Shown piece after piece: positions 9,815 through 18,225 of a stretch of DNA of 49,881 bases; the first letter of the stretch is position 1, and every line of letters begins with the position of its first letter. Origin of the DNA: Arcobacter sp. F2176. GTDB taxonomy: Bacteria; Campylobacterota; Campylobacteria; Campylobacterales; Arcobacteraceae. Under the pieces are notes generated by a model. The model did not search any database. It had not been told where the DNA came from and was given only the letters and a program-made list of their open reading frames with translations. A program made the position numbers and the translations under genes. The DNA lies in the NCBI RefSeq assembly GCF_004116465.1, contig NZ_PDJV01000019.1, positions 1-49,881 of the forward strand, written 5' to 3'.

Positions 9815-10312
9815 TTAATAGTGTTTTTTATTCATCTGCACAATTTTTGCAGATAGTTCTATAATAACATTTTTATAAAATTTTGAAATACTAGTTTGTT
9901 CTTTAAAGTCTTTAATTCGAAAGGCCAATACTAATGTATTAGATTCTCCTGACTCAACAGTAGCACTTCTAGGTTCTCCTGTAAGTCTCATCATTTCACC
10001 AAATAGCGCTGGTTTATCAATGGTAGCAATTCTAACACTTGATCTTGCATCTATTTGTTTTTTTCTATTTATATAAAGTTTACCTTTTAATAAATAATAT
10101 ATATAATTTCTAGTAGTTTCACCCTCTTGAAATATGATTTCTTTATTTTTGTATGTTATGATTTTTACTTCTGTGATTATCTCTTCAATCTCATCTTTGC
10201 TTAAAATAGAAAAAAACGGTATTTTTTTACTTATTTTAAGTAATATTTTCATTGCATCAATTTCTTTTTTGTTAGTAACATCTGTATTATTTTCTAGAGT
10301 TTCCATTTTCAT
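9815..10312 (-). CDS. Cyclic nucleotide-binding domain protein without effector domain
   Basis: The 165-residue protein is essentially a single Crp/CAP-type cNMP-binding beta-barrel. Visible features are the start of the barrel (FFSILSKDEIEEI), the EIIFQEGE turn and the GEMMRLTGEPRSATV segment matching the phosphate-binding cassette. There is no helix-turn-helix, channel or kinase domain after it. Such single-domain proteins often bind a nucleotide or a partner protein. The cassette's arginine is present (PRSA), but ligand binding is inferred only. Transcription would start in the 59-base gap that also holds the carA terminator. It is convergent with pgpA. Confidence 0.75.
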   Translation of the reverse strand: MKMETLENNTDVTNKKEIDAMKILLKISKKIPFFSILSKDEIEEIITEVKIITYKNKEIIFQEGETTRNYIYYLLKGKLYINRKKQIDARSSVRIATIDKPALFGEMMRLTGEPRSATVESGESNTLVLAFRIKDFKEQTSISKFYKNVIIELSAKIVQMNKKHY

Positions 10313-10339
10313 CCTTAAATATACAGTTTATTTTATTGC

Positions 10340-10370
10340 TTTTATTCTTCACAAAATGTGAAGAATAAAA
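10340..10370 (-). terminator. Terminator hairpin of the carA operon
   Basis: A perfect 14-bp inverted repeat (TTTTATTCTTCACA and its complement) with a 3-base loop begins 1 base after the carA stop. The stem's own A/T end supplies a short U-run on the minus strand. It also separates the carA operon from the downstream cNMP-binding gene. Confidence 0.65.
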
Positions 10371-10371
10371 T

Positions 10372-11490
10372 TTACTTTATCATCTCTGCAAATTGTTTAA
10401 AGATGTACTTAGAATCATGTGGTCCAGGACTAGCTTCTGGGTGATGTTGAATTGAATAAATGTTCTTATTATTATATCTCACACCTTCAATTGTATTATC
10501 AAATAAGTTTTTATGAGTTACTTGAGCTATTTTTACAATATCATCAGGAACACTATAATTATGATTTTGTGCAGTTATTTCAACTACACCATTATTTGCA
10601 ACAGGATGATTACCACCATGTTGTCCAAACTTTAATTTATATGTATCAAAACCATGTGCAATAGAAAGCATTTGGTGTCCTAAACAAATTGCAATGATAG
10701 GAATATCAGTCGCAATTAATTTTTGAACTTCTTCTTTTTCTTTTACTAAAGTAAGGGGATCACCTGGTCCATTTGACAAAAATATTCCACCAATCTCTTT
10801 TGCTTCATATCTAGCTATTAAATCATCAGCTTTAAATGATGAAGGTACAACTTCAACTTCAAGACCAGATTCAACTAACTCATTTAAAATATTTCTTTTT
10901 ACACCAAAATCTATAACAACTATTTTTTTATCACTCATTACTGCTTTATTGTAAGAAAGAACTTGATGATTCCAAGCTCCATTTTTATGTATATATGGCT
11001 CTTTTGTACTAACTTCTTCTATATAATTGATATCTTCTATTCTAGGACTTGCAGCTAATTGTTTAGCTAATTCTTCTTTGTCAGAAATTTCTGTAGATGC
11101 AATCATCATCATTGCACCTTCATCTCTAATCATTTTTGTTAAATATCTTGTATCAATATCTTTAATTCCCAAAACATTGTGCTCTTTTAATAAAGAACAT
11201 AAATCACTTTCACCTCTATAATTAGAGTATTCGTGATGATAATTTCTAACTATTACACCTTTACAAAAAGCTGTACTACTTTCCATATCATCTTTATTTA
11301 CCCCTACATTCCCAATTTCTGGCATAGTAAAAGTAACAAATTGCCCAGCATAACTTGGATCTGTGATTATTTCTTGGTATCCAGTTAAAGATGTATTAAA
11401 TACAATTTCACCAACTGTTGTACCTTTTGCACCAAAAGAATTTGCTTCTAGAAATGTCCCATTTTCTAAATATATCCATACTTTTTGCAT
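10372..11490 (-). CDS. carA: Carbamoyl-phosphate synthase small subunit
   Basis: CarA is the glutaminase subunit that releases ammonia for carbamoyl phosphate, feeding pyrimidine and arginine synthesis, and works in complex with CarB (not in this window). The N-terminal domain starts with the standard LENGTFLEANSFGA. The class I amidotransferase domain has the nucleophile elbow AICLGHQ and the His/Glu pair in QHHPEASPGP. Length 372 aa is normal. It is the last gene of a five-gene operon, 1 base after the DUF507 stop. The carA-DUF507-purA neighbourhood is also found in Campylobacter. Confidence 0.97.
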   Translation of the reverse strand: MQKVWIYLENGTFLEANSFGAKGTTVGEIVFNTSLTGYQEIITDPSYAGQFVTFTMPEIGNVGVNKDDMESSTAFCKGVIVRNYHHEYSNYRGESDLCSLLKEHNVLGIKDIDTRYLTKMIRDEGAMMMIASTEISDKEELAKQLAASPRIEDINYIEEVSTKEPYIHKNGAWNHQVLSYNKAVMSDKKIVVIDFGVKRNILNELVESGLEVEVVPSSFKADDLIARYEAKEIGGIFLSNGPGDPLTLVKEKEEVQKLIATDIPIIAICLGHQMLSIAHGFDTYKLKFGQHGGNHPVANNGVVEITAQNHNYSVPDDIVKIAQVTHKNLFDNTIEGVRYNNKNIYSIQHHPEASPGPHDSKYIFKQFAEMIK

Positions 11491-11491
11491 A

Positions 11492-12043
11492 TTACATTAA
11501 CCCTCTTTTTATTAACTCTTCTTCATATAATCTATGATAAACAATATCATACTCATCTGTACCTTGTATCAATTTTCTTTTATAGTTTTTAATTTTTTCA
11601 TACACTGCATCATCTGCTTTTTCAAACCCATCTAAGAACTGACTAATAGAATCAAAAATTACATTTTTTACTTTATTATCTGAAACAGTATAATGAATAT
11701 AATCCTCTTCCCAAAGAAAGTCTAATAATTGATGTGAGATATCTGAATATCTATCTTCATTATTTAATATCACTCCAAACTCATTTGCAAGTCTTTTTTT
11801 AGTCATCCAAAAAAGTTGTCTATAATCAGCATTTAAGAACTCTATTTCTTCTGCTTGTTCTGCTAGTATCTCATCAACTTTTTCATCTAAATCATGCTCT
11901 TTTTCGATATCTATATCTAAAATTCTTTCCACTTCTCGTGTGATTTCTTCTTTAGTTTTTCTTACTTCTACAAATTCACAATTTACCAAATCTCTTGATA
12001 TTCTTCTTGCGATATAAGGTGTATGATGTAATTTCATTTTCAT
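11492..12043 (-). CDS. DUF507 family protein
   Basis: The 183-residue protein matches the DUF507 family, known mainly from Campylobacterota and Aquificota. It starts with the family's MKMKLHHTPYIARRISRDL-type opening and is highly charged, with long predicted helices (residues 25-75 and 130-183) and no membrane segment or signal peptide. Function is unknown. It sits between purA (5-base gap) and carA (1-base gap), so it is co-expressed with nucleotide biosynthesis genes. That placement is conserved, which hints at but does not prove a related role. AGGA lies 9 bases before the chosen ATG. Confidence 0.8.
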   Translation of the reverse strand: MKMKLHHTPYIARRISRDLVNCEFVEVRKTKEEITREVERILDIDIEKEHDLDEKVDEILAEQAEEIEFLNADYRQLFWMTKKRLANEFGVILNNEDRYSDISHQLLDFLWEEDYIHYTVSDNKVKNVIFDSISQFLDGFEKADDAVYEKIKNYKRKLIQGTDEYDIVYHRLYEEELIKRGLM

Positions 12044-12048
12044 AAATG

Positions 12049-13311
12049 TTATCCTCTAATTATAGTATCGTCTCTCTCTGGTGATGTAGAGATTATACCT
12101 ACTTTTACACCAGTTAATTCTTCAATTTTATTTATATATTTTTTTGCATTCTCAGGTAAATCTTCAAATTTTCTAGCACCTGCTAATTTATCCCACCCTT
12201 CAAACTCTTCATAAATAGGTTTTACATTAATTAAATCAGATGGCATATAATCTATTCTTTTTCCATCTAAATCATAAGCAACACAGATTTTAATTCTTGG
12301 GAAACCATCTAAAACATCAAGTTTCATTAAAGACAATTGATCACAACCATTTAATCTAGCAGCATGCTTAACAGCAATAGCATCAAACCAACCACATCTT
12401 CTTCCCCGTCCTGTTGTAACACCAACTTCTTTACCAATATCAGCAATTTTTTGTCCATCTTCAGTAAAATCTTCTGAAGGGAAAGGTCCATTTCCAACCC
12501 TTGTTGTGTATGCTTTTACAATACCAGTTACAATGCCTATATCTTTTGGTGAAATTCCAAGTCCTGTACAAGCTCCTGCACTTACACAAGAAGATGAAGT
12601 TACATAAGGATAGGTTCCATGATCAATATCTAATAAAGTACCTTGAGCACCTTCTAATAATATTTTTTTGTCATTATCAATTGCATCCCAAATCATATTT
12701 GTAGTATTTGCAATAAAAGGTTCTAATTTTTCTTTATATGAAGTTAATAATTCTATTAATTCTTCTTTATTTGGAGTAGCTATTTCTAAAACATCAAAGA
12801 TAGCTTTACTTTGTGCAAAATAATCAATTATTCCACTTGCTAATTTACTTGGATTTAAAAGTTCCCCTACTCTAAAACCAGTTCTACTAATTTTTTCAGC
12901 ATAAGCAGGACCAATTCCTTTTCCTGTAGTTCCAATAGCTTTATCACCTTTTAGTCTCTCTTTTGCTTGGTCAATCATAGCATGATATGGAAGATTTAAA
13001 TGTGCTTTATCAGAAATGAAAAGTCTTCCTTCTAAGTTTTTAAATTGTTCCATCTCTTTTATAATTGATGATGGGCACAAAACGACACCATTACCAATTA
13101 TATTTATTGCTTTTGGATTTAAAACACCAGAAGGAATCAAATGTAAGGCATACCTAACTCCCTCAACCCAAATTGTATGTCCTGCGTTATGTCCACCTTG
13201 ACTTCTACAAACAACATCATAATTTTGGGCAAGCATGTCAACCATCTTGCCTTTACCTTCGTCACCCCATTGGATTCCTACTATTAAATCAGCTTTACTC
13301 ATCTTCCTCAA
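12049..13311 (-). CDS. purA: Adenylosuccinate synthetase
   Basis: PurA joins IMP and aspartate with GTP to make adenylosuccinate, the first committed step to AMP. The P-loop [11 protein letters not shown], the catalytic His in GHNAGHT and the [13 protein letters not shown] motif are intact, and 420 residues is a typical length. The ORF opens with [12 protein letters not shown], so a start at the second Met (residue 4) is equally possible. It overlaps hisZ by 4 bases and is followed 5 bases later by the DUF507 gene. IMP comes from the same pathway as purM and purT elsewhere in the window. Confidence 0.97.
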   Translation of the reverse strand: MRKMSKADLIVGIQWGDEGKGKMVDMLAQNYDVVCRSQGGHNAGHTIWVEGVRYALHLIPSGVLNPKAINIIGNGVVLCPSSIIKEMEQFKNLEGRLFISDKAHLNLPYHAMIDQAKERLKGDKAIGTTGKGIGPAYAEKISRTGFRVGELLNPSKLASGIIDYFAQSKAIFDVLEIATPNKEELIELLTSYKEKLEPFIANTTNMIWDAIDNDKKILLEGAQGTLLDIDHGTYPYVTSSSCVSAGACTGLGISPKDIGIVTGIVKAYTTRVGNGPFPSEDFTEDGQKIADIGKEVGVTTGRGRRCGWFDAIAVKHAARLNGCDQLSLMKLDVLDGFPRIKICVAYDLDGKRIDYMPSDLINVKPIYEEFEGWDKLAGARKFEDLPENAKKYINKIEELTGVKVGIISTSPERDDTIIRG

Positions 13312-14153
13312 TCCTCTAAAATTTTTAATAAATTATCTGTATAAAGTGCAAAACCTAGTGAACTTATTCCATCATCACTATATTTCCCACCTTTACATAT
13401 TACAAAGTTATTGTGTATAACTCTAAAATAAACATCATCATAATACTTTAAACTTCCATGATATAATGGAGCAATTACTAAATTATCATACTCAATTTGA
13501 GATGCAGTATTTAAAAGTTTTTCTAAATGAATTTTTATTTCACTTGGAACTAATAATATACTTTGTTTTAAATCTTCAATACTTTTTACTCTAATTAAAG
13601 AGTTTAACCAAGGTATATCTAAATCAAATAATTGCGCTATTTCACCATTTTTAAAAAGTTCAATATCTATTTTTAACTCTTTTGCTACAAGCTTTGGAAT
13701 ATTGATATTTGATAACTGTAAAATAGGTTGAACATTAATACTTTTTAAAATATCTGCTGTTAAATTTAAAATATCACTTATGTTATCATGGTCTATCCAT
13801 TCACATCCTATTTGATACTGCTCTTTTGATGGATAAGAAAATATAGGTTGAATATAAAACCATTTTTTGTGCTTTGTAGTTCTTCCTAATCTTTTTGTAA
13901 TAATTCTTACCACATCTAAAGAAGAATCGGCTCTTAAAGATACTTGATTATTTTGAATATCTGAAAAACTAATTAATTTTTTTTCATCTTCTATTGATTG
14001 ATGTTGAGAATATGAGAAATTAGGAGTAACTATCTCTTCAAAGTTATTAGAATATAGTATATCACTAATTTTACTTTCTAATTCTCTTTTTAATTTTGCA
14101 GTTTTTCCAAAATAAAGACGACTTCCTTTTGGTATCTCATGAGCATAAATCAT
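13308..14153 (-). CDS. hisZ: ATP phosphoribosyltransferase regulatory subunit HisZ
   Basis: This 281-residue protein resembles histidyl-tRNA synthetase but lacks the anticodon-binding domain, as HisZ does. The motif 2-like segment ([18 protein letters not shown]) and [12 protein letters not shown] are visible. HisZ partners the short form of HisG, which catalyses the first step of histidine synthesis, and makes it sensitive to histidine. HisG is not in the window. It is shorter than many HisZ proteins (about 320-390 aa). Start and stop each overlap a neighbour by 4 bases (class V aminotransferase upstream, purA downstream). ATP and purine consumption links histidine and purine pathways, which may explain the grouping. 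Confidence 0.8.
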   Translation of the reverse strand: MIYAHEIPKGSRLYFGKTAKLKRELESKISDILYSNNFEEIVTPNFSYSQHQSIEDEKKLISFSDIQNNQVSLRADSSLDVVRIITKRLGRTTKHKKWFYIQPIFSYPSKEQYQIGCEWIDHDNISDILNLTADILKSINVQPILQLSNINIPKLVAKELKIDIELFKNGEIAQLFDLDIPWLNSLIRVKSIEDLKQSILLVPSEIKIHLEKLLNTASQIEYDNLVIAPLYHGSLKYYDDVYFRVIHNNFVICKGGKYSDDGISSLGFALYTDNLLKILED

Positions 14154-15262
14154 TCATTACCTTTAAAAGTAAACATTGCAAATACTTTATTTGCCGTCCC
14201 ATCAAATTCTCTAAGACCTAATTCATCCATTGCTAACTCTACTGCATTTACGGCCCAAGCAGCTTCAAAGTCTTCTACAAGTCCCATATGATTGATTCTA
14301 AAAATAGAATTTTTTATATGATCTTGACCACCTGCAATATTTACATTATATTTTGTTTTCAAAATTTTTCTAATAGCTGGTGCATTTTCTGTATAAACTG
14401 TTGTCATAGCATCAGCTGGTGTTTTTGGATATATTTCACAACCAATGGCTTTTAAAGCTTCTCTTGAAGCTTTTGCTCTTAAGGCTGTTTTCTTATATAA
14501 ATCATCAAATCCACCATTACTTTTTATATGTGTTAAAATCTCTTTTAATCCAATAATTAAAGTTGTTGCTGCTGTCCAAGCTGTTGTATTCGTTTTTTGT
14601 ACTTTTATCTCTGTTGCTAAATTAAAATAATACCCTTTTGAAAGAGTTTGGATTTTTTCAACAGCTGCATTGCTTAATCCAATCATTGCAAGACCAGGAG
14701 GAAGCATTAGTGCTTTTTGACTACCAGTAATTACAGCATCAAGATTTGTTGTATCAATTTTTTCTACACCAACGGCAGTAATTCCATCAGCTACAATCAT
14801 AATATTTTTATTAAACTCTTTTACTTGTTTAGCTAGTTCTTCTACTGGATGCCTAAGTCCTCCAGCACTTTCACAAATTTGTATAAAAATGGCATCAATA
14901 TCACTGTCATTTCTTAGTGTTTTTATTACTTCTTCAACACTAACAGGAGTATTCCATTCATTTTTTATTTCAGTATATGGTAGGTCATAAGCTTTGCAAA
15001 TTTTTCCAAATCTCTCACCAAATTTACCTGAGTTAATTGTAAGAGCTTTTTTATTCACTAAATTTAAAATACAAGCTTCCATTGCACCTGTTCCGCTAGA
15101 AGCGAGCATTACAACCTCATCCATTCCGTATAATTCTAATAATAATTCTCTAGTTTGTCCAAAAATAGATTCAAACTCTGGTGTTCTATGATGAATAGTA
15201 ATATCAGCCATAGCTTTTCTTACAAATTCTGGTACTGGAGTAGGACCTGGAGTCAATAACAT
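14150..15262 (-). CDS. Class V aminotransferase (serine-pyruvate / alanine-glyoxylate type)
   Basis: A fold type I PLP enzyme of 370 residues. The opening LLTPGPTPVP, the IHHRTPEF segment and the PLP-lysine motif TGSQKALMLPPG mark the serine-pyruvate / alanine-glyoxylate group of class V aminotransferases. Members interconvert small amino and keto acids (serine/hydroxypyruvate, alanine/glyoxylate, sometimes aspartate); substrate cannot be fixed from sequence. It is the first gene of the operon with hisZ, purA, DUF507 and carA, and overlaps hisZ by 4 bases. AAGGA precedes the ATG at good spacing. If it acts on serine/hydroxypyruvate it could touch the glycerate pool used by the glycerate kinase at 38150, but this is speculation. 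Confidence 0.85.
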   Translation of the reverse strand: MLLTPGPTPVPEFVRKAMADITIHHRTPEFESIFGQTRELLLELYGMDEVVMLASSGTGAMEACILNLVNKKALTINSGKFGERFGKICKAYDLPYTEIKNEWNTPVSVEEVIKTLRNDSDIDAIFIQICESAGGLRHPVEELAKQVKEFNKNIMIVADGITAVGVEKIDTTNLDAVITGSQKALMLPPGLAMIGLSNAAVEKIQTLSKGYYFNLATEIKVQKTNTTAWTAATTLIIGLKEILTHIKSNGGFDDLYKKTALRAKASREALKAIGCEIYPKTPADAMTTVYTENAPAIRKILKTKYNVNIAGGQDHIKNSIFRINHMGLVEDFEAAWAVNAVELAMDELGLREFDGTANKVFAMFTFKGNE

Positions 15263-15376
15263 TTATTTTCCTTAATTTTCTTTCATTTGAGTAAAACGAT
15301 AGATTTTATCTAAAAATATATTATTAATTGGTTAAACACAAATTAGGAAATTTATATTAAAGTTTGTGAAAAAAAC

Positions 15377-15405
15377 TTGACAAAGCTAATATTATTCTAT
15401 ACAAT
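15377..15405 (+). promoter_or_regulatory. Promoter of the H1-like gene
   Basis: A perfect -35 TTGACA (15377-15382) is followed after 17 bases by TACAAT (15400-15405), one base from consensus. This places the start about 45 bases before the ATG. The leader includes a 9-bp stem-loop (15417-15438) just upstream of the ribosome site. This looks like a strong constitutive promoter for an abundant protein. Confidence 0.65.
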
Positions 15406-15459
15406 CTATATATAATATTACTTTTTTTGAAAAGTAATAGATAAAATTAAAGGATAAAC

Positions 15460-15648
15460 ATGTCAAAAGTATTAAAAGAAAAAAAAGTTGCTAAAATAGC
15501 AAAAAAAGTTGCTACAAAAGCTACAAAGAAAAAAGCAGATGCTAAAAAATTAGCTAAAAAAATTACTAAGAAAGTAACAAATTTAAAACTATCAAAACCA
15601 AAAAAAGCTAAAACTGCTGCTAAAAAAATCGCTAAAAAAGCCTCTTAA
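15460..15648 (+). CDS. Lysine/alanine-rich histone H1-like protein
   Basis: This 62-residue protein contains 26 lysines and 12 alanines in irregular KKxxKK/AKK repeats, with almost no acidic and no aromatic residues. The composition is like the C-terminal tail of eukaryotic histone H1 and bacterial H1-like proteins (for example the AlgP or Hc1/Hc2 types), which bind DNA or RNA non-specifically through charge. AAAGGA lies 5 bases before the ATG, a near-consensus promoter drives it and a hairpin terminator follows. It is therefore a genuine single-gene transcript and not a low-complexity artefact. Nucleoid compaction is the likely role, by analogy only. Confidence 0.75.
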   Translation: MSKVLKEKKVAKIAKKVATKATKKKADAKKLAKKITKKVTNLKLSKPKKAKTAAKKIAKKAS

Positions 15649-15655
15649 ATAACAT

Positions 15656-15685
15656 TTGCCTAAAGAATTTATATTTTTTAGGCAA
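15656..15685 (+). terminator. Terminator of the H1-like gene
   Basis: Inverted repeat TTGCCTAAA / TTTAGGCAA, 9 bp with a 12-base loop, followed by TTTTA. It starts 7 bases after the stop codon and ends 6 bases before the -35 of the next promoter, which fits an intrinsic terminator insulating the two units. Confidence 0.75.
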
Positions 15686-15691
15686 TTTTAC

Positions 15692-15721
15692 TTGACATTT
15701 ATTACTAATTAGTAGTATAAT
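15692..15721 (+). promoter_or_regulatory. Consensus promoter of the YceI gene with built-in operator
   Basis: Perfect TTGACA (15692-15697) and perfect TATAAT (15716-15721) are 18 bases apart. The spacer contains the 12-bp palindrome at 15703-15714. A repressor bound there would block RNA polymerase directly. The predicted transcript has a leader of about 140 bases. A second possible -10 (TATAAT, 15791-15796) lies further downstream. Confidence 0.75.
15703..15714. promoter_or_regulatory. Operator-like palindrome 1 (TACTAATTAGTA)
   Basis: A perfect 12-bp palindrome inside the promoter spacer. Its size and symmetry fit a winged-helix dimer of the MarR kind, and a MarR-family gene lies 2 kb downstream. 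The same 12 bases recur once more at 15840-15851. The link to that regulator is inferred. Confidence 0.65.
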
Positions 15722-15839
15722 TCTCATATGGATTCAAAATGAAATAGATTTTATTTTGTAATCTTTCATAAATATGAATTATAAAATTCTTATAATGTTT
15801 TCAGAAGTTGTTGCTTTGAAAAAAGTTAAATACAAATAC

Positions 15840-15851
15840 TACTAATTAGTA
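15840..15851. promoter_or_regulatory. Operator-like palindrome 2 (TACTAATTAGTA)
   Basis: An exact copy of the palindrome at 15703, 137 bases downstream (centre to centre), lying just before the ribosome site of the YceI gene. Two identical sites could allow cooperative binding, looping or a transcriptional roadblock. Confidence 0.65.
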
Positions 15852-15867
15852 ATTAAAAGGTGAAAAA

Positions 15868-16434
15868 ATGAATATAGCAAAATTAGGACTAATCTCTATC
15901 TTAACAGCAGGTGCATTATTTGCAGGAACATATAATGTTGATGTAACTCACTCAAACCTTGGATTTAAAGTTAAACACTTAATGATTTCAAATGTGACTG
16001 GAAAATTTGATAAGTTTAATGGTTCTTTTGTTTTTGATGAAAAAGCTAATACATTGACAAGTTTAAAAGGTGCAGCTCAAGTTGCTTCTATCAATACTGA
16101 AGATGCAAAAAGAGATGGACATTTAAAATCTGCTGATTTCTTTGATGCTGCAAACCATCCAGAATTAACATTTGATTTAGAAAAAATTGAAGGTGATAAA
16201 GCATATGGGAAACTTACTATTAGAGGTATTACTAAATCTGTAGAATTTGATTATGACAATAATGGAACAGTTACTGATCCTTGGGGAAATAAAAGAGTTG
16301 GTTTAGAATTATCAGGAAAAATCAATAGAAAAGACTTTGGTCTTAACTGGAACAAAGCATTAGAAGCTGGTGGAGTTTTAGTTGGAGAAACTGTTAAAAT
16401 CAATATCGAATTAGAAGGTGTTTTAGCAAAATAA
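15868..16434 (+). CDS. YceI family periplasmic protein
   Basis: The 188-residue precursor has a short signal peptide (about residues 1-19, ending LFAG) and a YceI lipocalin-like barrel. The opening YNVDVTHSNLGFKVKHLMISNVTGKF and the later GKLTIRGITKSVEFD and INRKDFGLNWN are standard for the family. YceI proteins bind long-chain isoprenoid or lipid ligands in the periplasm (polyisoprenoid in TT1927b, an amide in H. pylori HP1286) and are often linked to quinone or acid stress. The gene starts after AAAAGGTG and is controlled by a consensus promoter with two operator-like palindromes. A strong stem-loop separates it from the FMN reductase downstream. Confidence 0.92.
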   Translation: MNIAKLGLISILTAGALFAGTYNVDVTHSNLGFKVKHLMISNVTGKFDKFNGSFVFDEKANTLTSLKGAAQVASINTEDAKRDGHLKSADFFDAANHPELTFDLEKIEGDKAYGKLTIRGITKSVEFDYDNNGTVTDPWGNKRVGLELSGKINRKDFGLNWNKALEAGGVLVGETVKINIELEGVLAK

Positions 16435-16441
16435 AGCATCC

Positions 16442-16474
16442 AGATGTTACCAGGTTATTTACTTGGTAACATCT
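16442..16474 (+). terminator. Stem-loop after the YceI gene
   Basis: Perfect 11-bp inverted repeat AGATGTTACCA / TGGTAACATCT with an 11-base loop, 8 bases after the stop. No U-tract follows immediately (AAATAGTCGAAC, then TTTTT), so it may be only a partial terminator or an mRNA-stabilising hairpin that lets YceI exceed its downstream genes. Confidence 0.55.
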
Positions 16475-16532
16475 AAATAGTCGAACTTTTTAAAAGAGTT
16501 TAAAATATATAATAATATTTAAGGAATAAATT

Positions 16533-17036
16533 ATGATATTAATATTTGTAGCAAGTTTAAATGAAAATATGAAATTAGCAAAAAATTTACAAGAACAATT
16601 AAAAAATGAAAATCTAAATAGTGAAATAATTAATTTAGTTGAATTAAATCTACCTATGTATGATACATTAAAAGAACAAAATGATGGTATCCCCACAAAG
16701 ATTAATGAATTATCAGAAAAAATGAATAAGGCAGAAGGATTTATATTTATTTCACCTGAGTACAATTTTTCACTACCACCAGTATTAGTAAATACCATTG
16801 CTTGGCTTTCAAGAATAGGTGATGACTTTAGAGCACTTTTTACTCTTAAAAAAATACAATTAGCAACACATGCAGGTAGTGGTGGGCAAGATGCTTTAAA
16901 TGCTATGAGAACACAATTTACAAGACTTAATGCAATTGTATTACCAAGAGAAATTCTAACAACATATACAAAAGCATTAAATCTTGAGAGTTCACAAAGA
17001 ATTATTAGTCAATTTGCTAACGTAGTAAAAGGATAA
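16533..17036 (+). CDS. NAD(P)H-dependent FMN reductase
   Basis: A 167-residue flavodoxin-fold protein of the NADPH-dependent FMN reductase family. The motif SPEYNFSLPPVLVNTIAW matches the flavin-binding SPEYN(G/F)S-P segment, followed by the AGSGGQDAL loop. Family members reduce FMN, quinones, azo compounds or chromate with NAD(P)H in the cytoplasm. AAGGA precedes the ATG. The pirin gene begins 3 bases after its stop, so the two are co-transcribed. Located between a YceI gene and a pirin/MarR pair, a quinone-reductase role is plausible but unproven. Confidence 0.87.
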   Translation: MILIFVASLNENMKLAKNLQEQLKNENLNSEIINLVELNLPMYDTLKEQNDGIPTKINELSEKMNKAEGFIFISPEYNFSLPPVLVNTIAWLSRIGDDFRALFTLKKIQLATHAGSGGQDALNAMRTQFTRLNAIVLPREILTTYTKALNLESSQRIISQFANVVKG

Positions 17037-17039
17037 ATT

Positions 17040-17744
17040 ATGTTAAAAAAACTTTTAAAGGAGAATATGGGAACATCAAATCTTGGGTGGTTGGAGAGTC
17101 GTTTCCATTTTAGTTTTGCAGAATATAGAAATCCAGATAATGTAAATTTTGGAGTTCTAAGAGTGATAAATGATGATATTATACATCCAGATAGTGGATT
17201 TGGTACTCACCCACATGCAAACATGGAAATAATCTCTTATGTTATTGATGGAGAGATTACTCACAAAGATTCTATGGGAAATGAAGAAACACTTAAAAGA
17301 GGAGAAGTCCAATATTTAAGTGCAGGAGATGGTATTTATCACAGTGAATATAATCTTAATAAAACTAAAGATTTAAGACTTTTACAAATTTGGATTATCC
17401 CACCAAAAAGCTCTTTACCAAGACTTTATGGTTCAAAAAGATATGTAAAAGAAGATAGAGAAAATAAATTATTAAATATAGTCTCTTCGCAAGAAGGAGA
17501 TGCAGAAATTAAGATTCATCAAGATGTTAATTTTTATGTAAGTGAATTAGAAAAAGATAAAACACTTGAGTACAAAATCGATAAAAATAGACAAGTTTAT
17601 TTTGTACAAATAGAAGGTACTTTAACGATTAATGGAATTGAATTAAATTATGGTGATGCTATGGAAATCACTAAAGAAAATGAAATTATTATAAATGCTA
17701 TTTCAAATTCACATTTCTTATTTATAGAGATGAAAGAGGCCTAG
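17040..17744 (+). CDS. Pirin family bicupin protein (YhaK/quercetinase-like)
   Basis: The 234-residue protein has the pirin N-terminal cupin with the metal-binding motif GTHPHANMEIISYVIDGEI and the downstream GDGIYHSEYN glutamate/histidine segment, then a second, weaker cupin domain (about 130-234). Bacterial pirins bind Fe or similar metal; some (YhaK, YhhW) act as quercetin 2,3-dioxygenase or as redox-sensing partners. It starts 3 bases after the FMN reductase. The MarR regulator begins 31 bases later. Together they look like one electrophile- or quinone-response unit. The enzymatic activity cannot be told from sequence. Confidence 0.88.
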   Translation: MLKKLLKENMGTSNLGWLESRFHFSFAEYRNPDNVNFGVLRVINDDIIHPDSGFGTHPHANMEIISYVIDGEITHKDSMGNEETLKRGEVQYLSAGDGIYHSEYNLNKTKDLRLLQIWIIPPKSSLPRLYGSKRYVKEDRENKLLNIVSSQEGDAEIKIHQDVNFYVSELEKDKTLEYKIDKNRQVYFVQIEGTLTINGIELNYGDAMEITKENEIIINAISNSHFLFIEMKEA

Positions 17745-17775
17745 GCTTTATTGATTAAAAATTAAAGGAAGAAAA

Positions 17776-18216
17776 ATGGTAAAAACTTATGGAGAGAGAA
17801 CAGATAAATCTATGAGAACAGTTGTTAGATTAGAAAAAGCATCACTTAAAATAACTAATAAAACGCTTTCATACTTATCTCAACATGGACTAACTTTTAA
17901 TCAATTTAAAGTTTTAGAAGTACTATACCACAGAGGTGATTTAAATATAAGCTCAATAACAAAACTTACTATGAGTACTCCTGGAAATATAACTGTCGTA
18001 GTAAAAAATTTAAAAAGAGATGAATGGATTACTTCAATAAAAGATCCAAATGATAATAGAGCCTCAATTTTAACAATTACACAAAAAGGTAAAGAAATTA
18101 TAGAGAAAGTATTTCCGGAACATTCAAAAAATTTATATAAATATATGGAAGTACTAAGTGACGAAGAATTAGATACTTTATACAGATTAGTTAATAAAGT
18201 TTACAAAGCAAATTAA
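17776..18216 (+). CDS. MarR family transcriptional regulator
   Basis: A 146-residue winged-helix regulator. The wHTH core runs from LTFNQFKVLEVLYHRGDLNISSITKLT through the DPNDNRASILTITQKGKEII wing, which is the MarR signature (D-x-R-x3-L-T-x2-G). MarR dimers repress by binding short palindromes and release them on binding phenolic or quinone-like ligands or on cysteine oxidation. No cysteine is present in this protein, so thiol-based sensing is excluded and ligand sensing is more likely. AAAGGA precedes the start. The likely target is the TACTAATTAGTA pair before the YceI gene. It is followed 9 bases later by the dioxygenase gene. Confidence 0.92.
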   Translation: MVKTYGERTDKSMRTVVRLEKASLKITNKTLSYLSQHGLTFNQFKVLEVLYHRGDLNISSITKLTMSTPGNITVVVKNLKRDEWITSIKDPNDNRASILTITQKGKEIIEKVFPEHSKNLYKYMEVLSDEELDTLYRLVNKVYKAN

Positions 18217-18225
18217 AGGAAAAAA

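Noticed and set aside
15721..15840. Small RNA or insertion between the twin palindromes
   Set aside because: No folded RNA, open frame or target-site duplication is evident apart from the palindromes themselves, which are better explained as operators.
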